A stretch of DNA of 54,410 bases, from the NCBI GenBank assembly GCA_012267415.1, contig JAAXGN010000147.1:1-54410 (forward strand), read 5' to 3'. This document shows positions 27,403 through 36,067 of the stretch, one piece after another (positions within the stretch are counted from its first letter, which is position 1; each line of letters begins with the position of its first letter). Position numbers and translations under genes: made by a program. The stretch comes from Candidatus Poribacteria bacterium. GTDB taxonomy: Bacteria; Poribacteria; WGA-4E; WGA-3G. The notes below the pieces were generated by a model. The model was not told the DNA's origin and searched no databases. It saw only the letters and a list, made by a program, of their open reading frames with translations.

Positions 27403-28416
27403 TTAAAACCGCTCCTCCAAAAACGCAATCCCAGACTCCAAATCAATCTCATGTCCACCTTGAAAATGGTCTAACACTAAGCGAGCAGGTTTCCCACATG
27501 CATAGATCTTCTCAAGATGTTCAAACGCTGCCAAAGCATCAGATTCGATAAAACACCTATCGTCTGAACCAACTTGCACCATACAAGAACGCGGCGCGAT
27601 AAGTCCTGCAACATCCGCAATGTCGCCTGCTGTACGGAGTCCAAACATGAACTGTGAACCGCATGTATTTGCACGACCCCGGTCACCTAAAGCGTCTGTC
27701 AATGTACTGAGGTAGCATACGATAACAGCAGCCTTAATCCGTCGATCAGAAGCAGCAATATAGGTCGTCATCGTGCCACCAAAGGAACACCCCATACACC
27801 CTAATCGTCTGCCGTCTACTTCGGGACGGGACTGCAGATAATCCAAGCACCGTTGTCCATCTGAAATATTGAGTTGCAGTAATTGATAACCAAAATATCC
27901 GAGTGCGAGATAGGCAGCGTTACATCCATCTCTACCTGGGCGACGAACCCATTCATCTCTATCTAACCGTTCACCGAAGCAACGCCAATCTGGTGCTATC
28001 GTAACAAACCCTCGTTTTGCAAGTTCAACAGCATACTGTTTCTGATAGTCTTCTACGATGCCGACTGCGCCATCTTTGCCGACACCATGTCCATGCGCGC
28101 ATAATACTGCTGGTGCTGGATTGTCCGTATTTGCACCGTCAGGTATCAATACATAAGCAGGAATTGATGAGAAGGCATCTGGATTGAAAGTGATTTTCTC
28201 ACGAGTATAGCCATCGTGTTGTGTCTGCTCTAAGGTTTCTACATCCAAAGGTACCGGATCAGGTTTTGGGCCTAAGTGTCGACGCATGTGTCGTCTGAAT
28301 TGATTACGCCACGTTTTCCAGTCAGCTTTTGTAGTACCGTTAAAGCAAAGTGGTGGCGTTGTTTTCAGTAGCTGCGCAACACTCTGTTCTGCGGTCAGGA
28401 ATCTCTCTATTGTCAT
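27403..28416 (-). CDS. Alpha/beta hydrolase (acetyl xylan esterase/dienelactone hydrolase-like)
   Basis: 337 residues. Nucleophile elbow GCSFGG near residue 198; oxyanion region CAHGHG near 108; a C-terminal His in HFQGGHE completes the triad. The long N-terminal cap matches bacterial acetyl-ester hydrolases of carbohydrate clusters. I start it at 28416 (AAGGAG 8 nt upstream), not 28446. No signal peptide. Substrate unknown. Confidence 0.85.
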   Translation of the reverse strand: MTIERFLTAEQSVAQLLKTTPPLCFNGTTKADWKTWRNQFRRHMRRHLGPKPDPVPLDVETLEQTQHDGYTREKITFNPDAFSSIPAYVLIPDGANTDNPAPAVLCAHGHGVGKDGAVGIVEDYQKQYAVELAKRGFVTIAPDWRCFGERLDRDEWVRRPGRDGCNAAYLALGYFGYQLLQLNISDGQRCLDYLQSRPEVDGRRLGCMGCSFGGTMTTYIAASDRRIKAAVIVCYLSTLTDALGDRGRANTCGSQFMFGLRTAGDIADVAGLIAPRSCMVQVGSDDRCFIESDALAAFEHLEKIYACGKPARLVLDHFQGGHEIDLESGIAFLEERF

Positions 28417-28544
28417 AATCTGTGTCTCCTTTGTACTATTATACAATAGGATATGTTATTCTACCACGAAAATAAATGGTTTGTAGAATATATCTGTATG
28501 TGAAATAATCGTATAGTTAGAGTTTTCACCATACTTTTAAAGCA

Positions 28545-28574
28545 TTGCTATTGAAGTGAACATTATGTTATAAT
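28545..28574 (+). promoter_or_regulatory. Possible promoter for the toxin-antitoxin pair
   Basis: TTGCTA (28545-28550) and TATAAT (28569-28574), spacing 18; leader of about 55 nt to the antitoxin ATG. Confidence 0.5.
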
Positions 28575-28636
28575 TGCCCATAATCAGAAATATTTATATG
28601 CGTCTTGTTCATAATTTAACCAGAGGAGAAATCATT

Positions 28637-28837
28637 ATGTCACGCATTGCCAAGATTCAGCAAGAAATCCTCGCTCTACCTGAAGTCGAATACAAACAAT
28701 TGCGAAAGTGGTTTAGTGAATTGGATTGGGAAAAATGGGACCAAGAGATTAAAGATGATTCAGAGTCAGGGAAATTGGATTTTTTGATTGCAGAAGCACA
28801 TGAAGAAAAAAAGAAGGGAACACTTAAGGATCTATAA
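28637..28837 (+). CDS. Antitoxin of a ParE/RelE-type pair
   Basis: 66 residues. N-terminal segment SRIAKIQQEILALPEVEYKQLRKWFSEL is typical of small addiction-module antitoxins, and the C-terminal WDxxIxxDxxSGKLDxL...EEKKKGTLKDL is the expected toxin-binding tail. Start chosen at ATG 28637 after AGAGGAG. The stop is immediately followed by the toxin's GTG at 28838. With the toxin broken, it may now act only as an orphan repressor. Confidence 0.85.
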   Translation: MSRIAKIQQEILALPEVEYKQLRKWFSELDWEKWDQEIKDDSESGKLDFLIAEAHEEKKKGTLKDL

Positions 28838-29092
28838 GTGCATAGGACGACGTCTCGATTTTGGAGATTCTTTTATCAACTTCCAGAACAAATACAAAGG
28901 ACTGCAAGACAGAACTTCAATTTACTAAAAATAAACCCACGACACCGATCTCTTCATTTCAAAAAAGTTGGTAAATACTAGTCTGCCCGCGTAGGACAGG
29001 ATTACAGAGCACTTGCCATTAAGGACGGTAATGATTTCACCTGGGTATGGATTGGTAAACACGATGAATATGATAGGCTAATTGGTTCCTAA
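28838..29092 (+). pseudogene. ParE/RelE-family toxin with in-frame TAG
   Basis: One frame of 84 codons beginning at GTG directly after the antitoxin stop: RFWRFFYQLPEQIQRTARQNF, then KINPRHRSLHFKKVGKY, TAG (28979-28981), SARVGQDYRALAI, and WVWIGKHDEYDRLI. This is the complete ParE/RelE fold order. Relatives carry Trp at the TAG position (GKYWSxRVGxxYRAL), so one G-to-A change explains the stop. As it stands the toxin is cut before its C-terminal half and should be inactive unless the codon is suppressed. Confidence 0.8.
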
Positions 29093-29161
29093 TACTCTTC
29101 TGCTATGAAGCAGCGAAACCAATTAGCAAAAACAATTCTCATTTAAAATTATAAAACTTCC

Positions 29162-31054
29162 CTACCACGGTTGCTGATACGATGGTGCATTGACAAATCG
29201 TTCCATTCCCACCTCTAAAGCAATTTGTGTGTTCGGCGGCAGATGCACTTGAAGATACGGGCCATCCACTGCAACGGTGTTTTCACCATTACCATCTTTG
29301 GTACGTGCCGTTGTGAAATTGTGCTCACCCATTGATCCTGCCTGTATAATTACATCGCGTGCTTCATTAGCGTTCAGGTTTACTAATTCCAATTCCGTAG
29401 TATTATCAGTCAGTTTCGTAACCAATGCAGCAACATCTGCAGGAAGTCCAGGTCGTTGCTTCTGTGGATCATAATGCCGTATTCGCGTTACGAGCAGTCC
29501 ACCATTATAGTGTGGCAATGGACCGCCACAGGTGAGTTCAACTAAGCCTTCACACGTAACAGGATTTCGTCTTTGGAAATATGCGTCTCCATATCCCGCA
29601 GGATCCTCATCGTCATTCTCCATGAAGTTGAGTCGTTGTTGAACTTGAGAGAGGTTATGATTTAGGATTGAAACAGGATGTTCAGGAAAATCTCCCCGCA
29701 TATATGCTAACCATCCACCATCACGTCCACCTTGGTCCTTCGTGTGATGCCATGCATTAATGTCAAACTTTGAGCCTACTTTCCTTGCGATCTGCACCGC
29801 ACGGTCTTGATCTTCATCATCCATTGACATTGACCACAGATGGGCAACATCGGATGGATGCATCGGCATAAATTCAAACCAACCATCAATCTGTAAAGCA
29901 GTGTCATCTTCGTTCTTTATTGGATATTGCAGCCACGGTCCAGGCACATAATTCCCCATGCCAGGATCGCCATGTTTCTGTGGTACATAGAGTTGATCGT
30001 TATGCTCAATTCCTCGTTGTATGAGAACATCAATCTGTGAGCGCGGGAAGTCCATGTATGTCAAATCTCTGTGAAGGAGTGCAGCATTCTGTCCAGCAAC
30101 GCTGACAGCCTGACCGACACTATGCCACCCGTGTGGATGACTCCAACCGTAGCGAGCACCATACCACTTACCCTCAATGTGTTCTCCGATTATACCCGAT
30201 AGTCCAACGTTATCTGGCACGATTCCACCGTTCTGCTCTGTACGATCTATCCATGCGTCAACATATTCCTGAATCCAAGCTTTGTATTTATCGTCCCCCG
30301 TAAGCATATAAGCATTGGCAGCGAGTGTAGTAGCAGCAAGATTTCCGACTGCATCTCCCTTTCCTTGTCGTTCATAGATTACACGTCCCATCAGATCTCG
30401 CTTTTCATCGCTTTCCAGAACCTCCTCACGACTTGTGCAGCCTGGGACATCAATGAACGGTAGGTTGTACCCATTCGGGGGATAGAAGGATTCTCTTTCA
30501 AGTATCCAAAATGCTGGTCCCTTACTGCCATTCATTACACACTTGATGATTTTATGTTCTGGGTCGTAGTTCTGTGCCTCAGGGTCTTCGTTCATAAAGA
30601 AACCAGCAAATCGTTTGGCGCGTTCAACGTTCAGTGCATGTGAAGGATCCGCCATACACAACATGTAGAACAGATAGTTCCCTTCGCTTTGGTGAAACCA
30701 GTCATACCCCGGTTGATACTCCTTATAGACCATCGGATAGTCGTGTCCTGATCCGTAGTTTGTCATGTCCTTCGTGATAACTTCAAATTCGTTTTGTGCA
30801 TCTGCCAAGAACTGTGCATCTCCACCCAGCATATAGAAGAGGGGCCAGTTATGGAAACTTTCATAAGCATCATCTAATCCATCAAAACTCTGAAAATCTG
30901 GATGGTTTGGCCAATACAACGTTCCATCTGGACGTGTATATTTTTTCAGAACCTTTGGTGCTGCATTATTGATTTTGTCAATCAGTTCACGTTCAAGCAC
31001 TGCCCATTCTGGCGGTGTTTGGATACCTGTTTTTGCTTCAATAGTTGGGAACAT
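29162..31054 (-). CDS. Large cytoplasmic protein, possibly an alpha/alpha-toroid
   Basis: 630 residues from ATG 31054 (AGAGG upstream); a start at 31183 would run through repeat and promoter DNA. No signal peptide. Repeated helix-rich segments with conserved aromatic and acidic residues (SFDGLDDAYESFHNWP, QSEGNYLFYMLCMADP, GDAVGNLAATTLAANAYMLTGDDKYK, RYGWSHPHGWHSVGQA) look like an (alpha/alpha)6 barrel of glycoside hydrolase or lyase type, followed by a beta-rich C-terminal part (about 480-630). No family recognised with certainty, and catalytic residues cannot be named. Confidence 0.72.
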   Translation of the reverse strand: MFPTIEAKTGIQTPPEWAVLERELIDKINNAAPKVLKKYTRPDGTLYWPNHPDFQSFDGLDDAYESFHNWPLFYMLGGDAQFLADAQNEFEVITKDMTNYGSGHDYPMVYKEYQPGYDWFHQSEGNYLFYMLCMADPSHALNVERAKRFAGFFMNEDPEAQNYDPEHKIIKCVMNGSKGPAFWILERESFYPPNGYNLPFIDVPGCTSREEVLESDEKRDLMGRVIYERQGKGDAVGNLAATTLAANAYMLTGDDKYKAWIQEYVDAWIDRTEQNGGIVPDNVGLSGIIGEHIEGKWYGARYGWSHPHGWHSVGQAVSVAGQNAALLHRDLTYMDFPRSQIDVLIQRGIEHNDQLYVPQKHGDPGMGNYVPGPWLQYPIKNEDDTALQIDGWFEFMPMHPSDVAHLWSMSMDDEDQDRAVQIARKVGSKFDINAWHHTKDQGGRDGGWLAYMRGDFPEHPVSILNHNLSQVQQRLNFMENDDEDPAGYGDAYFQRRNPVTCEGLVELTCGGPLPHYNGGLLVTRIRHYDPQKQRPGLPADVAALVTKLTDNTTELELVNLNANEARDVIIQAGSMGEHNFTTARTKDGNGENTVAVDGPYLQVHLPPNTQIALEVGMERFVNAPSYQQPW

Positions 31055-31104
31055 AATATATACCTCTGCTGAAGATGTTGAACGTTTAGACTTTGATGTT
31101 TTGC

Positions 31105-31133
31105 AGTATAGCATATTTTTGTATTTTATGTGT
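31105..31133 (-). promoter_or_regulatory. Possible promoter for the 31054 gene
   Basis: On the minus strand TATACT (31105-31110) with, 17 nt upstream, the weak -35 ACACAT (31128-31133). Its outer edge is 15 nt from the terminal motif at 31149. Confidence 0.45.
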
Positions 31134-31148
31134 CCGTTTTTTATAGAA

Positions 31149-31875
31149 GGGGTGCGTAAAGTTTTTGGCACAATGTCTGACATTATGGTGAATTGCAGAA
31201 TATGTGTAGAACGTTTTAGTCCCCTATGAAGATCAAATAAATATTGGAGTAATCCAATGCATCAAAACGATCGTAGGGGCTGGGTTTCCCAGACCGCATG
31301 TTCTCGCCAATTTGTTAAAAGTCCCTTTCGCATATTACCCGATTTAAATCTTAATCTTCATACGGGACTAAAGATATTCTCATCCTTTTTTCAGAATCGC
31401 GGATTACTCGGATTACACAGATTACTCGGATTATTGAGTTTGATGTGCGGTAAGTCGTTTGAAAAGGTCAGAGTTCTGTTTTTGATTTGATTTTTTTCTC
31501 TGAACCAGGATTTACAGGATTATAGAATTTTCAGGATAAGAGGTATGTGGTGCGTAAAGTTTTTAGCATGACGTCCTGATGTACGTCATACTGCGCAAAA
31601 AAGTATCTGTTCAGAATTTGGTGTTATCAAACTGTAGCACATTCATCTTGATTGTGCAACGAAGCACGTCATACCACGCGATAATGTATCTGCTCAGAAT
31701 TGGGTTTTATCAATGTTGTGCAGAGAGGTGCATTGAAAGATGGTTGTTGTCCAAAGAAGCACAATCAAGATGAATGTGCTACGGCTATATCACAATGTTT
31801 GTTGAGTGGAGAGGGTAATGATGGATGGTTGTTATCCAAAGAACCACAATTTCATGACAAAAACTTTACACACCC
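31149..31875. mobile_element. Repeat cluster bounded by inverted GGGTGTGTAAAG motifs
   Basis: The left end (31149-31170) and an internal copy (31549-31568) read forward; the right end (31855-31875) is inverted and matches the consensus exactly. Inside are an inverted pair of TTAGTCCC...ATGAAGAT units (near 31213 and 31358), a GC-rich palindrome (31267-31300), tandem GGATTAC-type repeats (31390-31435), and a perfect 24-bp inverted repeat (31634-31657 with 31759-31782). No gene is credible in these bases. The 31549-31875 part (327 bp) has about the same length as the 49289 element. This explains most of the 930-bp gap. Confidence 0.65.
31634..31782. repeat. 24-bp perfect inverted repeat with 101-bp interior
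   Basis: 31634-31657 is the exact reverse complement of 31759-31782 (GTAGCACATTCATCTTGATT and on). The TGGTTGTTGTCCAAAGAA block beside the right arm is repeated with one change at 31825-31842, so the unit has been partly duplicated. Confidence 0.8.
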
Positions 31876-31888
31876 TTTTAGAAGCAAT

Positions 31889-31917
31889 TTGCGAAATGGT
31901 GTGTGGTGTGATATACT
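31889..31917 (+). promoter_or_regulatory. Promoter of TPR gene 31988
   Basis: TTGCGA (31889-31894) and TATACT (31912-31917), spacing 17. The surrounding 40 bp resemble those at the promoter of the next TPR gene (32820-32848). Confidence 0.62.
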
Positions 31918-31987
31918 TATGTATGAACAAAGAATTGAAATAAAGAGGTTATAAGCTACCTTATAGTATGATTTTGATGGGTTAAAA

Positions 31988-32716
31988 ATGAACATACTTG
32001 AGATGACAGATAAAGAACTATATGAACTCGGTCAAGAGATACTTGCGGATAAACTTGGTACCGATCAGGTTGAGCGGTTTATTCGCCAATGCAAACCGGG
32101 TGAGGGGGACTACTCCGTCGATCGTCATAAATTATTAGCAAATCAGGGAGATATTGAAACAATTGTAGAACGAATCCAAGAGAGACGCAAAGCAAGAAAA
32201 GTAGAAGAACGTAAACGTGCTGAAAGATTCAATGCACCTCAAGCAGAAATCCGAAAAATGACAGATATTGAGATACTTGAAATCGGGAATCAAGTTCTTA
32301 TCAATAAAATTGGCGTTGCTGGGTACTGGCGTTTTCTCCAACATTGTCAAGAGAAGAATAGGGGTTATCCTATTGAACACATTCAGAATAAAGAAGATGC
32401 TGAGAAAGAAATTGCACTTTACACTGCAGGTATAACGCTTAATCCGAAAATGGTTGAGAATTATATCAAGCGTGGTAATGCTTACAATTATATCGGAGAA
32501 TACGACAAAGCCATCGCAGATTATAGCGAAGTGATAAAACTCAGACCTGATTGTGCTGAAGCATACAGCCATCGCGCAAAAGCACACCTGAAAAAAGTTG
32601 ATTTTGACAAAGCTATTGAAGATTATACCAAGGTAATAGAACTCAATCCACAAGATGTTGATGCAAATTACACGCTCGGTAAGCTTTACGATATGAAAAA
32701 AAGTAAAACCGGATAG
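31988..32716 (+). CDS. TPR protein with two N-terminal 'MTDxE..G' domains
   Basis: 242 residues. The first half is a duplicated module: 6-44 (MTDKELYELGQEILADKLG...FIRQCKPGEGDYSVDRH) and 91-128 (MTDIEILEIGNQVLINKIG...FLQHCQEKNRGY), joined by a charged helix. This module occurs as a stand-alone small protein in cyanobacteria. The second half has TPR repeats (about 135-235). No membrane or secretion signal. Such proteins usually act as scaffolds; its position before the FRG-TPR and methyltransferase genes hints at an accessory or defence role. Confidence 0.72.
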   Translation: MNILEMTDKELYELGQEILADKLGTDQVERFIRQCKPGEGDYSVDRHKLLANQGDIETIVERIQERRKARKVEERKRAERFNAPQAEIRKMTDIEILEIGNQVLINKIGVAGYWRFLQHCQEKNRGYPIEHIQNKEDAEKEIALYTAGITLNPKMVENYIKRGNAYNYIGEYDKAIADYSEVIKLRPDCAEAYSHRAKAHLKKVDFDKAIEDYTKVIELNPQDVDANYTLGKLYDMKKSKTG

Positions 32717-32736
32717 ATACCTTTCCATTCACCTTA

Positions 32737-32790
32737 CCAAATGACGATGCTCTTTCCTATACCGACTACCTTAACTGTTGGCAATTTTTG
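32737..32790 (+). pseudogene. Relic of a second beta-class DNA methyltransferase gene
   Basis: The bases around 32738-32777 match the methyltransferase gene near 34809-34848 at about 33 of 40 positions, and in frame give NDDALSYTDYL, identical to residues 43-53 of that enzyme, then NCWQFL. Nothing else of the gene remains on either side, so this is a short relic of a duplicate or of a replaced methyltransferase. Confidence 0.65.
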
Positions 32791-32819
32791 AGAAACTATA
32801 GTTTGCTATACAGAACAAT

Positions 32820-32848
32820 TTGCGATGTGATGTGTGTTATGCTATACT
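32820..32848 (+). promoter_or_regulatory. Promoter of the FRG-TPR gene
   Basis: TTGCGA (32820-32825) and TATACT (32843-32848), spacing 17; same hexamers and similar flanks as the promoter at 31889, about 100 nt before the ATG. Confidence 0.6.
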
Positions 32849-32951
32849 TATTTTATGCTTCTGTGCAAAAGAAATGAGGCCTGGACACTAATTTAAGGAA
32901 CAGTAAATGCATATCCGCTTTAACACCCCGACAACAACGGAAAGGTAGACG

Positions 32952-34655
32952 ATGAAACAGAATGAATATCCTCCAAGCTGGGATGAGGAAAGCGTGCAAA
33001 AGGTTATTGATTATTACGAAAATCAGACGGAAGATGAAGCGGTTGCTGAATCTGAAGAAGCATTTCGCAATGAAGCTATGAATGACCAATCCGATTCCAA
33101 AAATGAACTAAGCAGGATTTTAGCAAAGATTCAAGAGATAGTGAAAAAATCTGCTGATGGGGACTATATTTATCGTGGTGAACCTGAATGTTATCTGAAA
33201 GTTTCCTCAAATCTTTACCGGGAATACGAAGAAGAAATTGCGACGGATTCCTTTGATATTACGGTTGTCCAGCAAGAAATTCTGAATGAAGCAAAAGAGT
33301 ATCTTGAAGAAACAGTTAGTGATTTTGAAATACTAACCGAGCTGCAACATCACGGAGGTAAAACTAATCTGATTGACTTCACTACTGATTTTCTCGTAGC
33401 ACTTTTCTTTGCTTGTGACGGATTTCATGGTGAGCCTGGGAGGATTATTCTTCTTGAAAACCAGTCAGAAGTCTACGAAGTCATAAAACCAACTAAAACT
33501 ATCAATCGTGTTACGTCGCAAAAAAGTATATTTGTTTGGTCTGGAATAGGTTTTATTGATCCAACACAATACAAAGTAATCTGTATTCCGAAAGATTTAA
33601 AAACACACATGTTAGACTATTTGCAAAAGCATCATGATATATCTACCCAAACCATTTACAACGACCTCCACGGTTTTATTGAAAATCGACGCATCCATAG
33701 CAGTGATTACACTGAATTCTATAAAGGGATGACCTGTCAGAATAAGGGAGATGTAGCAGAGGATCAGATAGAAAAGTGCAATTGGTATGAAAAATCCGTT
33801 GAGCATTATAGTAAAGCTTTAGAACTTAACCCTATACTTGTTCATGCTCATAACAATCGCGGTTTAGCTTATCACAAAAAGGCCGAGATTGAAAACGCCA
33901 TAAAAGACTTTGACAGGGTGATAGAGCTGGCACCTAATTATACAGAGGGATACAGGAATCGCGGTGGTGCTTTCCTTGAAAAGAATGAATTCGACAAGGC
34001 TATCGCAGACTTTAAAATGGTTTTAACCCTGAAAAATGACTATGCAGAGGTGTATTATAATCTTGGTGTTACTTATGAGAAAAAAGGTGACTATGACAAG
34101 GCTATTGAAAACCATAATAAAGCTATCGAACTCAAACCGGACTTTGCCGAGGCATATTACGCTCGAGGTATAGTCTATAGAGAAATAGATGATCGAGATC
34201 AAGAATTCTAAAACTATACTACAGCAATCGAACTTAAACCGGATTTTTTTGAGGCGATTGGCAATCGTGGAATTGTTTATGCTTTGAGAGGGGACGATGA
34301 TAAGGCAATAGAAGATTATACTACAGCGATCACCTTGGATCAAAACCATGCTAACGTTTACTTTAATCGAGGAATTTCCTATGTTGCTAAAGGTGACTAT
34401 GACAAGGCAATACAAGACTATAGTCATGCAATTGGACTTAAATCAAATTATACTGAGGCGTATTGCAACCGTGGCGAGGCATGGTTACACCTAAAAGAAT
34501 GGGAAAAAGCCAAGACAGATTTGTCTACTGCTAAGGATATGGGAGAGGATATTATTGTGTCATTCCATAATGACTACGAAAGTGTTGAAGACTTTGAGCA
34601 GAAGAACGATGTTAAGCTACCGGAATACATCGCGACGATGTTAACGCAACAGTAG
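32952..34655 (+). pseudogene. FRG-domain TPR protein interrupted by in-frame TAA
   Basis: A single frame of 567 codons with one TAA at 34209-34211. Residues about 70-215 form an FRG domain: YIYRGE (R75-G76), LQHHGGKTNLIDFTTD (131-146) and ALFFACDG. From about 258 the protein is a row of 34-residue TPR units (KGDYDKAIENHNKAIELKPDFAEAYY). The stop falls inside a repeat (DRDQEF-stop-NYTTAIELKPDFFEA); about 148 further codons continue the repeats without a gap. Both parts may be made separately: the 5' part keeps FRG plus four or five TPRs. FRG domains occur in toxin- and defence-like proteins, but their chemistry is not established. Confidence 0.75.
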
Positions 34656-34690
34656 AACGAACTTAATCAACATGTGCTTAGGAGTAAAAC

Positions 34691-35491
34691 GTGTATTTTA
34701 GTGATGAATTAACAATAATTAACGAAGATGTTCTGACGACTCGCGCACTCGCAAACGAGAGTGTTGATTTGATCGTTACATCACCTCCTTACAATGTTGA
34801 TATAAAATATAACTCAAACGACGATGCACTCTCCTATACCGACTATCTTACTTTTTCCAAAGATTGGTTCTCCCGATGTCTGCAATGGTTGAAACCCGAT
34901 GGTCGTTTCTGTCTTAATATTCCATTAGATAAGAATAAGGGTGGACAACAACATGTCGGTGCAGACTTAACTAAAATAGCAACCGGGATCGGATTTCAAT
35001 ATCACTCAACAATTGTTTGGAACGAAGGCAATATCTCAAGAAGAACTGCTTGGGGTTCGTGGTTGAAGGCATCCGCGCCTTATGTCATTGCACCTGTGGA
35101 GCTAATAGTTATTCTCTACAAGGATCAGTGGAAAAAAACAAGTGGTAGCGGAGAATCGGATATGAACAAAGAGGAATTCATGGAATGGACAAACGGTCTC
35201 TGGACTTTCCCTGGTGAAAGCAAAAAACGAATCGGTCATCCAGCCCCTTTTCCTATAGAACTTCCTCGTCGATGTATAAAACTTTTTAGTTTCGTAGGTG
35301 ATACTGTCCTTGATCCATTTATGGGAAGTGGCACTACATTAGTTGCTGCGCATTTGAACAAAAGAAACGGTATTGGAATTGAGGTTGATGAGGGATATTG
35401 TAAACTTGCAAAAGAGCGTTTAGATGAAGTTACAGATCAATTAAGTCTTTTTGAAGATGGAGAAGAACTGAATGGCGAAAACAATTCGTGA
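34691..35491 (+). CDS. Beta-class DNA methyltransferase (N4-cytosine or N6-adenine)
   Basis: 266 residues. Catalytic motif IV TSPPYN (30-35) comes before the SAM motif DPFMGSGTT (208-216), the beta-class order; GHPAPFPIELPRRCI (182-196) is also typical. The SPPY form is usual for N4-cytosine enzymes but also occurs in some N6-adenine ones. The target region lies between about 90 and 180. Translation starts at GTG 34691 (TAGGAG upstream); its 3' end overlaps the next gene by 20 bp. It is the only methyltransferase of the four-gene island and should protect host DNA from the linked nucleases. Confidence 0.92.
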   Translation: MYFSDELTIINEDVLTTRALANESVDLIVTSPPYNVDIKYNSNDDALSYTDYLTFSKDWFSRCLQWLKPDGRFCLNIPLDKNKGGQQHVGADLTKIATGIGFQYHSTIVWNEGNISRRTAWGSWLKASAPYVIAPVELIVILYKDQWKKTSGSGESDMNKEEFMEWTNGLWTFPGESKKRIGHPAPFPIELPRRCIKLFSFVGDTVLDPFMGSGTTLVAAHLNKRNGIGIEVDEGYCKLAKERLDEVTDQLSLFEDGEELNGENNS

Positions 35492-36059
35492 ACTTGTGTT
35501 AGAGTATTTCAAAAATCATCCAAAGCAAGAGCTCCCTCACGGTCCTGTAGTTGATTGGGTAACAGAGCAGTACGAAAAGGAACATGGTAACCCTCCGAGA
35601 GATCCCTGGCGATCCATAAGACAGCTCCATCAAGATGGAAAGTTGATTAAAGTTAAAAAAGGGATATACAAGTATGATCCCAGTTACGTACACGAAGTTG
35701 TGCTCTTTGAGTTTTCCCCACGGGACAGAGAGATAATTTTTGAACGCGATGATTATCGATGCGTCGTTTGTGGACGCGGTATAAAAGACGGAGTTGAGCT
35801 TGCCGCAGACCATATCAAACCGAAAGACAAAGGCGGTACAAACACAATTGATAATGGACAGACTCTCTGTTACGAACATAATTTACGAAAAAGTAACTAT
35901 TCTCAAACCGAAGCAGGGAAAAGGTATTTCATCAGGATGTATCAGACAGCATTGAAAAACCAAGACGAAAAGATGATTGCATTTTGCCAATCCGTTTTTG
36001 ATGTCTATGATGCCCATGATGTCAACGGACATATTGACCGTCCTGACGCGGAAAAGTGA
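35472..36059 (+). CDS. HNH endonuclease with N-terminal winged helix
   Basis: 195 residues. N-terminal part (about 5-70) is a winged-helix-like DNA-binding domain; the C-terminal part is an HNH domain with zinc knuckle C97xxC100, catalytic DH at 113-114, Asn128, and C133xxH136. The layout fits a type II or IIS-like restriction enzyme or a nicking enzyme. Its ATG lies inside the methyltransferase gene (20-bp overlap), so expression is coupled, and the next gene starts 8 nt after its stop. Confidence 0.87.
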   Translation: MAKTIRELVLEYFKNHPKQELPHGPVVDWVTEQYEKEHGNPPRDPWRSIRQLHQDGKLIKVKKGIYKYDPSYVHEVVLFEFSPRDREIIFERDDYRCVVCGRGIKDGVELAADHIKPKDKGGTNTIDNGQTLCYEHNLRKSNYSQTEAGKRYFIRMYQTALKNQDEKMIAFCQSVFDVYDAHDVNGHIDRPDAEK

Positions 36060-36067
36060 GTATTTAA

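Noticed and set aside
31055..31183. N-terminal extension of the 29162 gene up to 31183
   Set aside because: The extra 43 codons cover the predicted promoter and a terminal repeat motif; ATG 31054 has its own SD.
31229..31987. Small open frames in the repeat cluster
   Set aside because: They coincide with inverted and direct repeats, lack ribosome binding sites, and show no conserved protein features.
32135..32728. Open frame of 197 codons on the minus strand over the TPR gene
   Set aside because: Phe/Ile/Cys-rich mirror of the TPR repeats; no start signal or family.
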